A stretch of DNA of 64,000 nucleotides. Source: Periplaneta americana (Eukaryota; Arthropoda; Insecta; Blattodea; Blattidae). Position 1 is the first letter of the stretch, and each line of letters begins with the position of its first letter. A program made the position numbers and the translations under genes. The notes beneath the pieces were generated by a model. It was not told the DNA's origin, searched no databases, and was given only the letters and a program-made list of their open reading frames with translations. Positions 33,207 to 44,159 of this stretch are shown here, piece by piece. The stretch spans positions 68,452,392 to 68,516,391 of the forward strand of contig NC_091119.1 of NCBI RefSeq assembly GCF_040183065.1, read 5' to 3'.

Positions 33207-33597
33207 TACTTACTTACTTATGGCTTTTAAGGAACCCGGAGGTTCATTGCCAACCTCACATAAGCCCGCCATCAGTCCCTATCCTGAGCAAGATTAATTC
33301 AGTCTCTACCATCATATCCCACCTCCCTCAAATCCATTTTAATATTATCCTCTCATCTATGTCTCAGCCTCCCCAAAGGTCTTTTTCCCTCCGGCCTTCC
33401 AATTAACACTCTATATGAATTTCTGAATTCGCCCATACATGCTACATGCCCTGTCCATGTGAAACGTCTGGATTTAACGTTCCTAATTATGTCAGGTGCG
33501 TTGTATAAGTTTCTCCATTCTCCTGTAACTTCATTCGTCTTAGCCCAAATGTTTTCCTAAGCACCTTATTCTCAAACACCTTTAACCTCTGCAAATC
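33207..33597 (-). pseudogene. RTE-like LINE, 3' end
   Basis: TAAG-rich tail at 33207-33220, then minus-strand sequence matching the last 380 bp of the 49090-51005 family, with small deletions around 33490-33500. Several substitutions break the frame. Confidence 0.8.
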
Positions 33598-33860
33598 TAG
33601 TACATTACTGTAGGTACATTAAGAGAAAACCACAATTTCAAGTCGCACAGAGTTTGTGAGAGTTTCTGGCGTCTTGTCAGCCCACTCGAGTTATTATGTG
33701 GCCTCCAGATGTGGAGGGTAGCTGCGAATATATTGAATAAGCAGTCGTGGACAGCCGATAAGGAGTGGTCCTCCAGCTAGGAGTGGGGCGAAGGGCTACA
33801 ACCCATTACCATAAAAAACAGCTTGTTACGAAACCATACAATAAGCTTCGGAATATGAAT
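33597..33860 (+). repeat. Chimera: SINE family 1 head joined to LINE 5' leader
   Basis: 33597-33710 matches the 5' body of SINE family 1 (GTAGGTACATTAAGAGAAAA, then CACAGAGTTTGTG and TTTCTGGCGTCTTGTCAGCC). At about 33710 it switches to CCTCCAGATGTGGAGGGTAG, which is the first 150 bp of the LINE at 49090. The tRNA-like part and the LINE body are both absent. A template switch during reverse transcription is the simplest explanation. Confidence 0.65.
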
Positions 33861-34317
33861 TATTACTATTGTAAAATACACACTTTTAACCTTTTTTTTC
33901 TGACATTTCTGTAAATGTTGTGTGTGAACATGTGAGCCAAATCCCATTCTGTAACTACATTGCATACCAAGGTTAAAAGAGGACAAAGTTATGCAATGTG
34001 TTTACCGCATAAACTTTTTAAACCTGCATCAGAGTATGTAACCTGGAACCTACCAGCATTCTATCAGTTAGGTTGTGGTGCAAACATGGAAGAACGTAGT
34101 TACAGCAGCAAGTGTTGTTCTACACATATTCAACTATTATATTAACACAACAGAGAAATGTAAACATTTTAACATAACAGAATACTGGTTTACTAATAGC
34201 TGTAGGTAGGTAAAAGGGGGGAAAAAGTATATTTACTTAAAGTTACAAAGACTAATTATAAAATCATTACGGTCAATAATATTACCTACAATCTGATTTA
34301 CTTCTTCCACCTATCCA
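33861..34317. other. Unassigned gap
   Basis: No recognised feature. Confidence 0.4.
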
Positions 34318-34602
34318 TTAAGGCAAGTTGTTGTTCTTTCTTTTCTTATAAACCCAATATACTACATTTTCAACACTGCTGGGGGCAGGCATTACATTAT
34401 CGTCACAGTCAAATCTCATTAGGTATTTAGTAGTATTACTGATGTCTTCCAGAGCTAACAGAAAAGTTGTTGGGGACTCATTGTTTGCTTTATTTCCCTC
34501 GTCCTTTTCTTCTTTTTCAGATGCATCAAATGCTAGATTTCTTTCTAACATTAATTGTTCCATGATTTGAACTTCACATGTTACATATTTTTCATATGAC
34601 AC
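34318..34602 (-). pseudogene. Tigger/pogo-like transposase C-terminal remnant
   Basis: The frame contains an acidic low-complexity stretch (SEKEEKDEGNK), then ALEDISNTTKYLMRFDCDDN and SSVENVVYWVYKKRKNN. This resembles the tail of DDE_1 (jerky/Tigger-type) transposases, where a helix with LMxFDCDD precedes a basic end. The catalytic domain is not present. The call rests on this one block and is tentative. Confidence 0.45.
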
Positions 34603-34894
34603 ACTAGCTTCTAATTGATAACATTTGTCTTCTGTCGTGTTAATTCTGTTACACTTTCAATCCCGAGAGATCCACTTCCATCCACAGATAACCACTCTAC
34701 TTATGAGAACAGTTAGACATTATTGAATCTGTGATTGCTTTCCAAGCCTCTGCAATGAAATGCAGAACATCCAGAACATTTACCTTAATCATGAATCGAC
34801 TTGTTAGTTGCACACATTGGTTTTCTCACAAGATTCTTGCGGTAATAATGTTTAAATGACATGATTATATTTTGTTCAGTGTAGAGTAATCAGT

Positions 34895-35110
34895 AATTAT
34901 GTCCACCGCTATGCAGTAACGATTAGCCTGCCTGACCATGAAACGAGCAGGCCTGGGTTCAAATTTGGTTGGGACAAGTTACCTGGTTGGAGTTTTTCCA
35001 TGTTTTCCTTCAACCACTTGAAGCAGAATTGCTGAGTAATTTTCGGTGTTGGACCTCGGACTCATTTCGCCTTCATTAGCAAAATTTCATTAATCACATT
35101 TAATAGCTAC
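34895..35110 (+). repeat. tRNA-derived SINE, family 4 (insect type)
   Basis: Tail-to-body order: GCAGTAACGATTAGCCTGCC (tRNA 5' part), GGCCTGGGTTCAAATTTGG (box B-like), then GGGACAAGTTACCTGGTTGG, TTTTTCCATGTTTTCC, TTTTCGGTGTTGGACC and CGGACTCATTTCGCC. I recognise this body as a common arthropod SINE; the recognition is from memory. Confidence 0.75.
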
Positions 35111-36179
35111 AGGTTGACCAGGAGGACATGGTTCCAGGATTCGCTTGCAGATGGCATCTGTCTGCAGGAGCTGCACATATCCCAGAGATGCCACATGGGT
35201 TTCAATCAGCAGACTGCAGTAGACAGAGGGAGTATAGCTCCCTTGGATAGATAGCGCTGTGGCTAATCGCGGAATGAATGTGTCCTTCTGGTTAAGGATG
35301 CAGCAGATTCATGCACGTGAATTGTAAACAGATGCTATTGATCTGAAGAGGCTGCAGAGGAACATCACAGGGAGGTGGAGGGGGACTCCTGCTCACATGG
35401 ACTCCATCAGACCTGAATGCTGTGGCTGAATTGATAGGATGGCACCAAGCAGTGAATCACGTGCTTGTTGTCTGTTGCACCCATTCATCAATGTAGTCTA
35501 CTGTTATTGAGTAAAAATGTACAATTTTTCTGAAAGGGCTTTCTGATATCAGACCTTCTTGTAGACTACTTTGACAAGTACTTTACTATTTATAAAGACC
35601 TCATCTTGTCTTGTCCTAAGCTTGAAAAGATTGTCTGTTTATTTTTTTCGTTTCAATAGCTGAGGCATCCTTACGCTCAATCATCAGTATACAGCTTTAG
35701 AAATTATTCTTTTTTTACTTTTTAAGAAAATGAGGTAGGAAAAGTTCTCTCTTTTGTTGAAGGAAATCACAAAGCATGCATGGACAATGTCATGTATCCA
35801 AGCTTAAGAAGCAAGACCTGAAGCGTTTATACATGTCATTGAAACGATTTAAAGCAGTCTTCAAAGAAAGTCTTCTGGTTTTGCTGTGGCCTAACACAGG
35901 GTTTAAGCTAGAAAATAAATAATTTTTGCAAAAATCCACAAATGAAAAATTATATTTGTGCAAATTGCGAAATGCTTGTGCAATATTATGAATAATTGTG
36001 CAGAAAGATAAAATTAATTAAGTATGCAGAAACAAAAAGTTACGTTAATTTGTTTATTGGAGTTTTATTACTTTCAATCCATCTTATCACAGTCTAGATA
36101 CACTTATGCAAGTAAATCATTAGACATTCGTATGTTTAGAATCAATTACTGCTGAATTTATATCACATTAAAATACGTT
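35111..36179. other. Unassigned gap
   Basis: Includes a GC-richer stretch at 35110-35470 without a recognisable domain, then AT-rich sequence. No gene supported. Confidence 0.4.
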
Positions 36180-37428
36180 ATTTTATGGGCACTCTAAACA
36201 TTGAAATTCTTTACTGGTAGGCCCTTCAAGATTTATTGTTAGCAGAGTGCTAACTCTTTTTACTGAAAGACTGTTTCTAATTCCAGTTTTGACAAGATTC
36301 ATGCAACTAAATCCTTGCTCACAATTTTCGGTATGCCATGGAATTATATAAATCAATTAGAAAAAATTGTTCACTTGACTTACATTAATTGCACCAACTC
36401 TTTGAAATCAATTCCTGAACATCTATTGCTCAATCCTTTTTTGAATATTACCCATGCCATTAGCATTTCATTTAAATTCAGATAAGTTCAAACACATTTC
36501 TGATTTCATTTTCTCCATTACCATCCTCGTTTCTGAAGTCCAATGTGATTGTTGCATTTTTTGCACATAGACATTCAAAGCTTGTTGCGTTTTTAGAAGT
36601 AGCAAAATGCGACTGTCACTTAAACCCTGGCCTAACATAATTTTATATTCTCTTGTAAAAATTTCACAGACTGATTTTAAATTTTCCACTTTGACAGTAA
36701 ACGAACGAAAGAATTGGAAAATTTTTCCTATAACAGTCTGAATGCCAACTGCCAAAATACGAGTATGTACACCAGTTCTGTACAGCATTGTGTATTATAC
36801 TACTACTCCATTTATATTTGCCCATCCAGTTCTTTTTCATTTCTAAAATAAATTGTTTTTCTTTTTAAATCACCAAAATTGCTGTTTCTATTGTCTCCTG
36901 ATATTCCTAATATTTTGTCTGAAATGTTACTCATTTCAACAATTTCCATAATGTGCTAAACCAGAATATCTGAAGTCTCTCTGTGTAAATTATATTGGTG
37001 AATTCTAATATTTCATTTTTAATATAAAAGTTTGGAGTTTTGCAGTACCTAACAATAACTGGCGACATTTTCTTGTCAATGTGGTGTTGTGTACCTCAAT
37101 TTTCGATGCCTGTGCGTCCTACTTTAAATGGTTCAAACCTACCCGCGCAAACGACAGTCTCTGTTTTCTCTCTCTAACAAAGCAGGTTGGCTCGCTTTTC
37201 GCTCTTATGAGGGAGAAAGCAAAGATCATACGGCGACGAGTAACGTTGGCAGTAGAAATACCCCCAGGCACTGTGAAGTAACTACGTGTGGGTCAACACC
37301 TTATTGCACCGAGCCCTTCAATTGTATTCGGTATATATGCTATGCTGGATACAGATATGAGAAATTCCATTTTCAAACTATATTAACTGGGTTACATACC
37401 CCAGTCTGAAAAGCAGGCTACGCCACTG
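36180..37428 (-). pseudogene. hAT element with decayed transposase
   Basis: The right end GCAGGCTACGCCACTG at 37413-37428 is an inverted hAT terminus (CAGTGGCGTAGCC). Minus-strand coding at 36788-36468 gives IGKIFQFFRSFTVKVENLKS and FTREYKIMLG, matching the middle of ZBED/KRAB-like hAT proteins just before the RW block. Lower down, about 36330-36180, WHTENCEQGFSCMNLVKTGI and RNSLSVKRVSTLLTINLEGP form the dimerisation motif. Frame breaks separate the blocks. The left terminus was not located. Confidence 0.65.
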
Positions 37429-37769
37429 CATACTACAACTTATGAATTATTCATAAGCACAATGAAAAAACATTAAACACATTTTATTTAACTAATGATT
37501 TGTCATCAGACTTTTTTTTTTTGTTAAGTTTATTTATACACGCTTTAACATTCACGGTCATCTCGCGTGTTTTAGTACCTGTGGGTATATAAGTAAGCCG
37601 CTTTTACTATTCCTGTTTCTATTGTTGTGTTGTAGATAGTTTGTGTGTAGGTAACCGACTCAAATTTTCGATTAATGTTTATGATATTGGTGATTGAGGT
37701 GATGATGAATCATGGTATGCAAATTTTCAATCCGGCCTTTGTGACTAAGTGAAACCATGAAAAACACCA
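37429..37769. other. Unassigned gap
   Basis: AT-rich, no recognised feature. Confidence 0.4.
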
Positions 37770-37860
37770 GTCAGATTGGTCGGCCATGGGGTTTGAACCT
37801 GGGATCTCCTGAATGCGAGTCTCAAATGCTACTACCTGAGCCAACTCGTTCGGTAACATC
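37770..37860 (-). repeat. tRNA-like SINE head, family 5
   Basis: Minus-strand sequence has a box A-like TGGCTCAGGTAGTAGC and a perfect box B-like GGTTCAAACCC, with a gap of about 35 bp. It differs from the other tRNA-like repeats here. The ends do not pair as an acceptor stem, so it is a SINE fragment, not a tRNA gene. Confidence 0.6.
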
Positions 37861-38599
37861 AGACTTGTTCCACAAGTCATCTGATCTTCAGTTCAATGGA
37901 CGAGCAGCCAACTTTTCTCCCAGCCTTCCAGACTATATCAGACTTACGTATGTAATCACTAACTATCGACCACTGTAACAGAGGCAGTTGTGACAACATT
38001 AAATAAGTGAAGCAGAATAATAATATGCGTAATTTCGTTATTCACGACTATTCAAGTCTTTTAAATTCGTTACTTTCGTTACCAATTGCTTAAATAGTTA
38101 TTTTTAGTTACTTTTGTTAGCAGTAGATGGCCTGTTATTTTTGGACCTACCTGAACACAATGGTATTTTTAAGAATGATGAAAACTCTTATCAAAACTTT
38201 CTTTGAAAGAAAAGTAAAATCAGGTCATACGTCAGAGTTTAACAAGTGAAAGAAGCCTGTCCCTGAATGAGAGATCTCCAGGCAAAATTTACCCGTTGCT
38301 TGTCGTCGTCTATATTAAAATTCACTTCTATTCATCATCCTTAGCTATCATTTCACCATCAAGGTAATCTTTCAACATATGGCATATAAAGAGCTTCTCT
38401 GATAACGTGGCAACAATAGACTACAGAGTACATAAAAAATCTAAGCTACTGTATACACTAACACTAGCAGTTATATCTTCATATGTGCAGTAGGTTTTGG
38501 CACTTTTGATTACCAGCAGTTACAATAACTATCTCTTGAATCAGCAACTGTTTCATTTTACATTAAATTTCTGTTCATTACGACGTTAAAAATTCATAC
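37861..38599. other. Probable COG4 intron sequence
   Basis: No repeat or coding signal recognised. It lies directly downstream (minus strand) of the COG4 exon donor. Confidence 0.45.
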
Positions 38600-38745
38600 C
38601 TTCAGCTACAGTCTGTTTCAGAAGATGTTGATCCACTGAAAGAAAGCGATGTACATGGGCTGCTGCTTCCTCATAATCTTCATTTCGAAGAGCAGTCTGC
38701 ACTCCGCCACTACACAGCTGAAGATCTGAACTCTGACACCCTGCT
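38600..38745 (-). CDS. COG4: COG4 internal exon (conserved oligomeric Golgi complex)
   Basis: The minus strand encodes, in one frame, QLCSGGVQTALRNEDYEEAA then AHVHRFLSVDQHLLKQTVAE. This matches the conserved segment of COG4 in which an LDL-x-C-x-x-GVQTALR-x-EDYE-x-AAAH-x-HR-L-LD pattern is found about 200 residues into the protein. COG4 is a subunit of lobe A of the complex that tethers intra-Golgi vesicles and binds SNARE and SM proteins at the Golgi membrane. The exon is bounded by TTCTATAG/A (phase 2) and GCTGAAG/GTATGA (phase 1), both with consensus dinucleotides. The frame has no stops, unlike the transposon remnants around it. No other COG4 exon is recognisable in the window, so its neighbours lie far away or are too short to spot. 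Recognition is from memory of the family. Confidence 0.85.
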
Positions 38746-39179
38746 CTATAGAACACATGTAATTAAAACAATAATGCTTTATAGCATACAGTAATGCAAC
38801 AGGATATTGTGAAAACCATTAAAAACTACACAATGAAAAATAATCATAAGATTTTACAGTAATATAACAGTATAGTGAGATAGAAGTCGCATTAAAAACT
38901 ACACAAAATTTTTCCTTCCCTTTTTAAATTTTCTTTCTCTTCCAACCATTCCATATTCCAACCTAACCTTGATGGTTACATTTGATTTTAACCACTCAAA
39001 GTAATTCAAGAAATAATGAACAAAATGTACATTAAATATTACTGCCAATATATAGAAAACTTCGATCTGTGATTATTACAAAAATAGCCCGTTATCACTA
39101 TTATTTCAAAATGAAAAAAGATCATTAGCCATAATATCCAACTACTGAAGATAAGAAAGGAAATATGCTGACCTGCATA
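38746..39179. other. Probable COG4 intron sequence
   Basis: AT-rich, unassigned sequence on the acceptor side of the COG4 exon. Confidence 0.45.
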
Positions 39180-40480
39180 AATGAAATTTCAAGATGGAGG
39201 GAGCACTTTAGCGAAATGTTAAATTGTTCACCCCCAAACAAGTTTATTAAATATCAAGCACAAAACAACGACCAAGATACTGAAGGCCCAGACTTGAGGG
39301 ATATAAATCTGTTAAAAATTTAAAACAATAAACCTTATGAAAGGAAATTATCATATATTATTATCCCCATTCATAAAAAAGAGAGATGACAACTTTCAGA
39401 ATTTTTATCATAGACAACTTTCAGAATTTCTATCACTGTGTAACGAAATATATGAGAAAGGCAAATGGCCTCAAGATTTCACGGAGACAGTGATGCTGCC
39501 AGTACCAAAGAAAAATAATGCCCAAAAATGTAATGAGTTCAGGACTATCAACTTGATATCGCACTTGGCAAAGATTCTCCTGCGAATACTAAATCGATGT
39601 TTATATTCTAAGAGGAAGGAAAGTTGAAAGAGGAAAAATTTGGCTTCAGGAAAGGAAAAGGTACGAGAGATGTAACTGGACTGCAATCAGCAAGATATAT
39701 CTGGAAAAAAAAGTAAAGAAACGTATGTAATATCTGTGGCTTTTAATAAAGTGCACTAGAATAAATTTATGCAAATCGTGATGAAAAGTGGTGTGATTAG
39801 GAAAGAGAGGAGGCTATTAAGTGATCCTTATATGAAACAGCGAGTCAAAGTTAGAATAGGTCAAGAAATGTCATAGGGAAGTGCAGTAAGGACAAGAAAG
39901 CTCTTCATCACCTTCCTGTTTAACATCTACTTGGAGGATTTAGAGAAGAATTATTTTCAGAAGGGGTGATAGTAGGAGGAAGAATAAAGTGCATAAGATT
40001 TGCTGACGACATGGCGTTGTTAGTAGAAAAAGAAGATGATAATAAGGAATATGCTAATGGAGCTAAATGAGAGCTGAGAGCAGTATGGGATGAAGTTAAC
40101 GAAGACCATGGTTACTGGTAGAAAAATAAAGGTGATAAATGTGCGAATTCGAAATGAGTCAGTAACACGTAGACAGCTTCAGATACTTGGTATAGGAACA
40201 TGAGCTGTTGCCAGGAAGTCAAAAGGAGAATAGCAATGACAAAGGAAGTTTCTAATAGAAAAAGGAGCATTTTCTACGAAACTTTGAAAGAAGAACTATG
40301 AGACCAGTGAAGAGTTTTGTGTGGAATGTGACTTTGTATGAGACAGCAGACAAAATAAGAAATGAAGCAGTGCTAGAAAGAGTAGGTGAAGAAACAATAA
40401 TGTTGAAACTGGACAGGAAATTAAAGAGAAATTGGCTACATCACACATGCACGCATGCACAGATATGTAATAAAAGGGTT
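39180..40480 (+). pseudogene. LINE E: heavily decayed reverse transcriptase
   Basis: A near-complete RT region in broken frames. From 39195, WREHFSEMLN opens the linker. At 39337, KWPQDFTETVMLPVPKKNNA and KCNEFRTINLISHLAKILLR match RT motifs 0-2. FGFRKGKGTRDVTGLQ follows near 39640, a damaged motif A lies near 39740, then FITFLFNIYLEDL, then RFADDMALLVE at about 40000 (motif C). The C-terminal block around 40230-40430 matches the copy at 53700-54200 (NRKRSIF, ERVGEETIMLKLDRK). At least eight stops or frameshifts indicate great age. Confidence 0.75.
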
Positions 40481-40849
40481 TTAAAACACTCCACATTCAT
40501 TGACTTCCAATATACACTATTCTCTCTTTGTCCATAGATCTTTCAGCACTCTCCTACAGATGGGACCTCTCCAGCTCCTTCAGTATTGTCTTCATTTCTT
40601 CTCCCTCATCCATATTTAAACTGTTCGATAATCAGCTCTTATCCACCTTTCATACCATAGTCATCCCTTATCCATCCTTTATACATCTAAGAAATTCAAA
40701 TTTTAAATCACTTATAACTTTAATCTCTCTGATTTCTCAAAAAGAAAATGTATTCTGCTTAAAATCATCACTCACCCTGGCAATATCTAGCCGACGCACT
40801 TTAGCACTAACATTCTCTGCCAGAGTTGAAGTAAATGTTACCATCTCAG
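40481..40849. other. Gap before gypsy remnant
   Basis: An open frame crosses this region into the gypsy RNase H end, but its first 100 codons show no family pattern, so I do not call it coding. It is CT-rich on the plus strand. Confidence 0.4.
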
Positions 40850-42640
40850 CAAGTTTCTGGGCATCAGAATGGACGAGTTCGAGACTGCTCCGATGGACGC
40901 TCAGATTCTCTGAATTTAATTTTCAGATTCAGTACAAACCAGGAAAAAAACATCAGAACGCAGATGCTCTATCTAGAATTCATAAAGTGCCCTTTGTTAC
41001 GATCGACAAGATGGAATCTCAATCCGTTCGAAATCTACAATTGCCGAACCGCAATATGCACAATGGTTGAATGACGCAAATCAGTTTAAATTAGATGACA
41101 ATGGGATTTTGTTTCGAATTCAAAATGACCGTGAACCTTGTTTGGTAGTACCTATACCATTGAGATTGACTATACTAAAAATATATCATGATTCACCAAT
41201 CGGTGCACACCAAGGTCAAAGGTGGACCTATGACTTATTAAGTCGAAGTTTCTATTGGCTAGATATGAGATCAGACGTGGAAAATTATGTTGCAAATTGC
41301 ATGTCATGTTGGGAAAGAAAAACAGGAAAACATCCTGTAGCCCTCTTCAGGAGTTCGGTGAAGTGGTGAAACCTTTGAATTAGTTAGCATGAACATCCTT
41401 GGTCCATTTCCAAAGACCACTTCCGGAAACGTCTATCTATTGATTTTCATGGTTGCCTTCACGAAGTGGAGTGAAGCTATTCCGATACCTGACCAATCTG
41501 CGGAAACTGTAGCTAGGGAATTTGTCACAAAAATAGTTGCTAGTCATGGAACCCCTAAACAAGTATTAACTGATCAAGGCAGAAATTTTGTATCTACATT
41601 GTTCAAGGAAGTTTGCAAATTGCTACACATAAAGAAAATACAGACAAATCCGTATCATCCTATGGCGAATGGACTAGTTGAACGCAGTCATCAAACGTTC
41701 ACGGCAATGATGTTTCACTTTGTGCGTTAAGACCAAAGAGATTGGAATAAGTGGATAGCTATAGTACAGAAGGCGTACAGAATTACACCCCACTCGGTGA
41801 CCGGGTACTCCCCATTCTTTCTCTTGTATGGCAAGGAAATGCCTCTGCCATTTCCAGTTGATATGAGTCCGAAATTTCCAAGAGAAAATATAGAATCCGA
41901 CCCTATAGTTGGCCAAGCCAGGAAACTAGAGACGGCCTACAAAGTGGTTAGAGAACGGTTAAAGCAGAGTAAGACAACGCAAGCGAGACAGTACAACATG
42001 AGGCGAAATGTGAAACTTCAAACATCTGAGCTAGGAGACAAAGTATTCATACAAAGCACAGTGTTGAAAAAGGAAGTAACGAAGAAATTAGCTAAACCAT
42101 GGACAAGCCCAGTTGAGACAGTAGAAATACTAAATGAAGTCAATTACCGCATTCGCTACGGAGACGGTAGAACACAAGTAGTTCGTGTAAATAGATTAAA
42201 GTTGTGCCGATGTCAGGTTGACGACATTCATCCTACCAAAAATAATACGGAAAGTATGTATACGCACTATTGGGAGAATGATGAAGGACCCCTGGGAATG
42301 GAATCGAACAGAGAACCCCAAGGTGAAGGAATAATCAGTGAAATGTCAGAACGGCGAAAGAAAACGCGTGGGCATCGGAAAATGAGATACCGCTAAGCGA
42401 ATTAAGAGAAAGAGTAGGAAGAGATGAAGATTTTGAGTCCGAGGACGAAATCCCTCTCGCCTCGTGGAAAGTGAGATCAGATGATCCTCCCCAGGCACAC
42501 AATTCTGCTGAACCAGACCATGAGTTCGACTCTCCTCATAATTCATTTAATGCTCCCAGTGTGAGTAATGAAACAGCCGAACAGAGGAGCCAACCAACTT
42601 CACCTCGCTACGGATTGCGAACTAGAAATATTTACTAACC
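40850..42640 (+). pseudogene. Ty3/gypsy pol remnant: RNase H end, integrase, GPY/F
   Basis: The 3' half of an LTR-retrotransposon pol gene. Near 40885 the RNase H ends with SSRLLRWTLRFSEFNFQIQY and KPGKKHQNADALSRI. A frameshift at about 41065 leads into the integrase HHCC finger (YHDSPIGAHQG...NYVANCMSCWERK). The catalytic core follows: MNILGPF, with N where the first D belongs, LTDQGRNFVS (second D), and NGLVERSHQTF (E). Stops lie at 41369 and 41729. The C-terminal GPY/F-like module reads KPWTSPVETVEILNEVNYRI. Gag, protease and RT are missing. A purine run AAAATATGGGGACGAGAA at about 42694-42711 may be the polypurine tract, followed by a possible 3' LTR start. It cannot transpose. Confidence 0.85.
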
Positions 42641-43308
42641 TATTGGATTACAGATTATCTAATTGTTGTCGCAAAAAAAAGTGATCTAATAAAATATGGG
42701 GACGAGAATTATACTCTCTGTTCCCCGGATGTAACAATATTTTCAGCTACTCAGCCGCAATTCTAGCCAGAGTAAACTGAGGAAGCCTGTGTCATCGGAT
42801 CTGAACGACCTTCGACGTGATATCGTCCATTCCAAGAAAAACCCTAAGTATATTGTATAATGTTAAGTTGGGCATGAAGCTCACCTGGAGATGCCAAAGT
42901 TCAAAATGGGACTTGTAAAATTTACTTCTACTTTTGTAACTTAAAATAACTGTATCATAAATAATTATGTTCATCGAGTTAACTGTTATGTAATATGTAT
43001 ATAGATTTCGAAACATTTTGAACAATGACATAATATGTTTCTAAGCTTAGGATCAATTTAACATAAGGATATTATTGTCTTGAAGGTTAATATATATGTG
43101 TAAATATTCAAATCCAAACGTATCTCAAGTGATGATTTAAAGAAAAGACAGTTGATGTGAAAATTGAAGTTAGACATTCATAACTAAAACTCTTTCGTGG
43201 TTGAGTAAATGCTTATCTTAATTTAATCATTGTGCTACTCGAACTTATGTACTGTATGTACTCTAGGCTTCGAGAATGCAAGACGTACTGCCGGACGCCG
43301 GTGGTGTA
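42641..43308 (+). other. Possible gypsy 3' LTR region
   Basis: Directly after a purine-rich tract the sequence TGTTCCCCGGATGTAACA starts at about 42719 and could be the LTR start. I cannot find the matching 5' LTR in the window, so the limits are unknown. No coding signal. Confidence 0.35.
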
Positions 43309-43529
43309 ACATGAACCATGGTGGAAACATAGTAGAGGTGTGGGACAAGCTGTGCGTGTTTTCGTTCAGTCTGCGCATGACGTCACCTTTACTGCAGGCC
43401 GCACTCGAATGACACAGTCAACATAACAGATTGTTGATGGTTAGATCTGCGTCCATAGATTTAAATGAATAAATAAAACTCATGGTTTGTGTATTCAGTA
43501 AATATTGACAGTATAGGCTATAATAGGGT

Positions 43530-43975
43530 CTATCTTGAAGTGATAACATTATAAAATAGTGAACAATAAATTAAATTCAAGAGTAAACAAATAATGTTAT
43601 ATGGTAGTGCAACGTTAATAATTGTCTTCTGTAATATACACGTACTTTTATAATAATTATAATACATTATGCTACAAATATGCACAAAATTAGGCCCATA
43701 TATCACACAAATTATATTACACATGAATTCAAGTACAATAGGAACTACCTTGAAATGATAACGTAATAAAATTATGATCTATTACATATTAAACTCAAGT
43801 TTCAAGAAACAATGTGATATGGCAGTGTGTCATTAATAATATTGCCTTCTGTAATATACACGTGGTTTTATAATAATTATTACAATACAATGTGTAATAA
43901 ATATATACATACTTAGATCTATACAGTTGTTTATAACATACATTATTTTGTACATGAATTCAAATACTTTTGAAC
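43530..43975. repeat. Diverged two-copy tandem repeat, 215-bp unit
   Basis: 43530-43744 and 43745-43975 align head to tail: CTTGAAGTGATAAC/CTTGAAATGATAAC, CTTCTGTAATATACACGT in both, and ACATGAATTCAA near each end. The divergence of roughly 20-25% indicates an old duplication within the 3' part of the P-like element. Confidence 0.75.
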
Positions 43976-44159
43976 CTTCATTAACATATGTATATGAATT
44001 TCTTGGAATAATTTGTCATTATAGTAAACAAATATTTTTATATATTCAGGCTATTGGAGACATAATATAGTCTACTACATTATTTACCTTATTATTCCAC
44101 ACACGACATAACATAATTTCACCATTATAAATCCCACTCTGTTAAGTAAATACTTATTC

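Noticed and set aside
40528-40880. N-terminal extension of the gypsy protein
   Set aside because: The frame is open, but its Ser/Leu-rich codons do not resemble RNase H; it is likely unrelated sequence upstream of the truncation point.
42641-43308. Complete gypsy provirus
   Set aside because: No 5' LTR, gag, protease or RT is present, and no second LTR copy was found.
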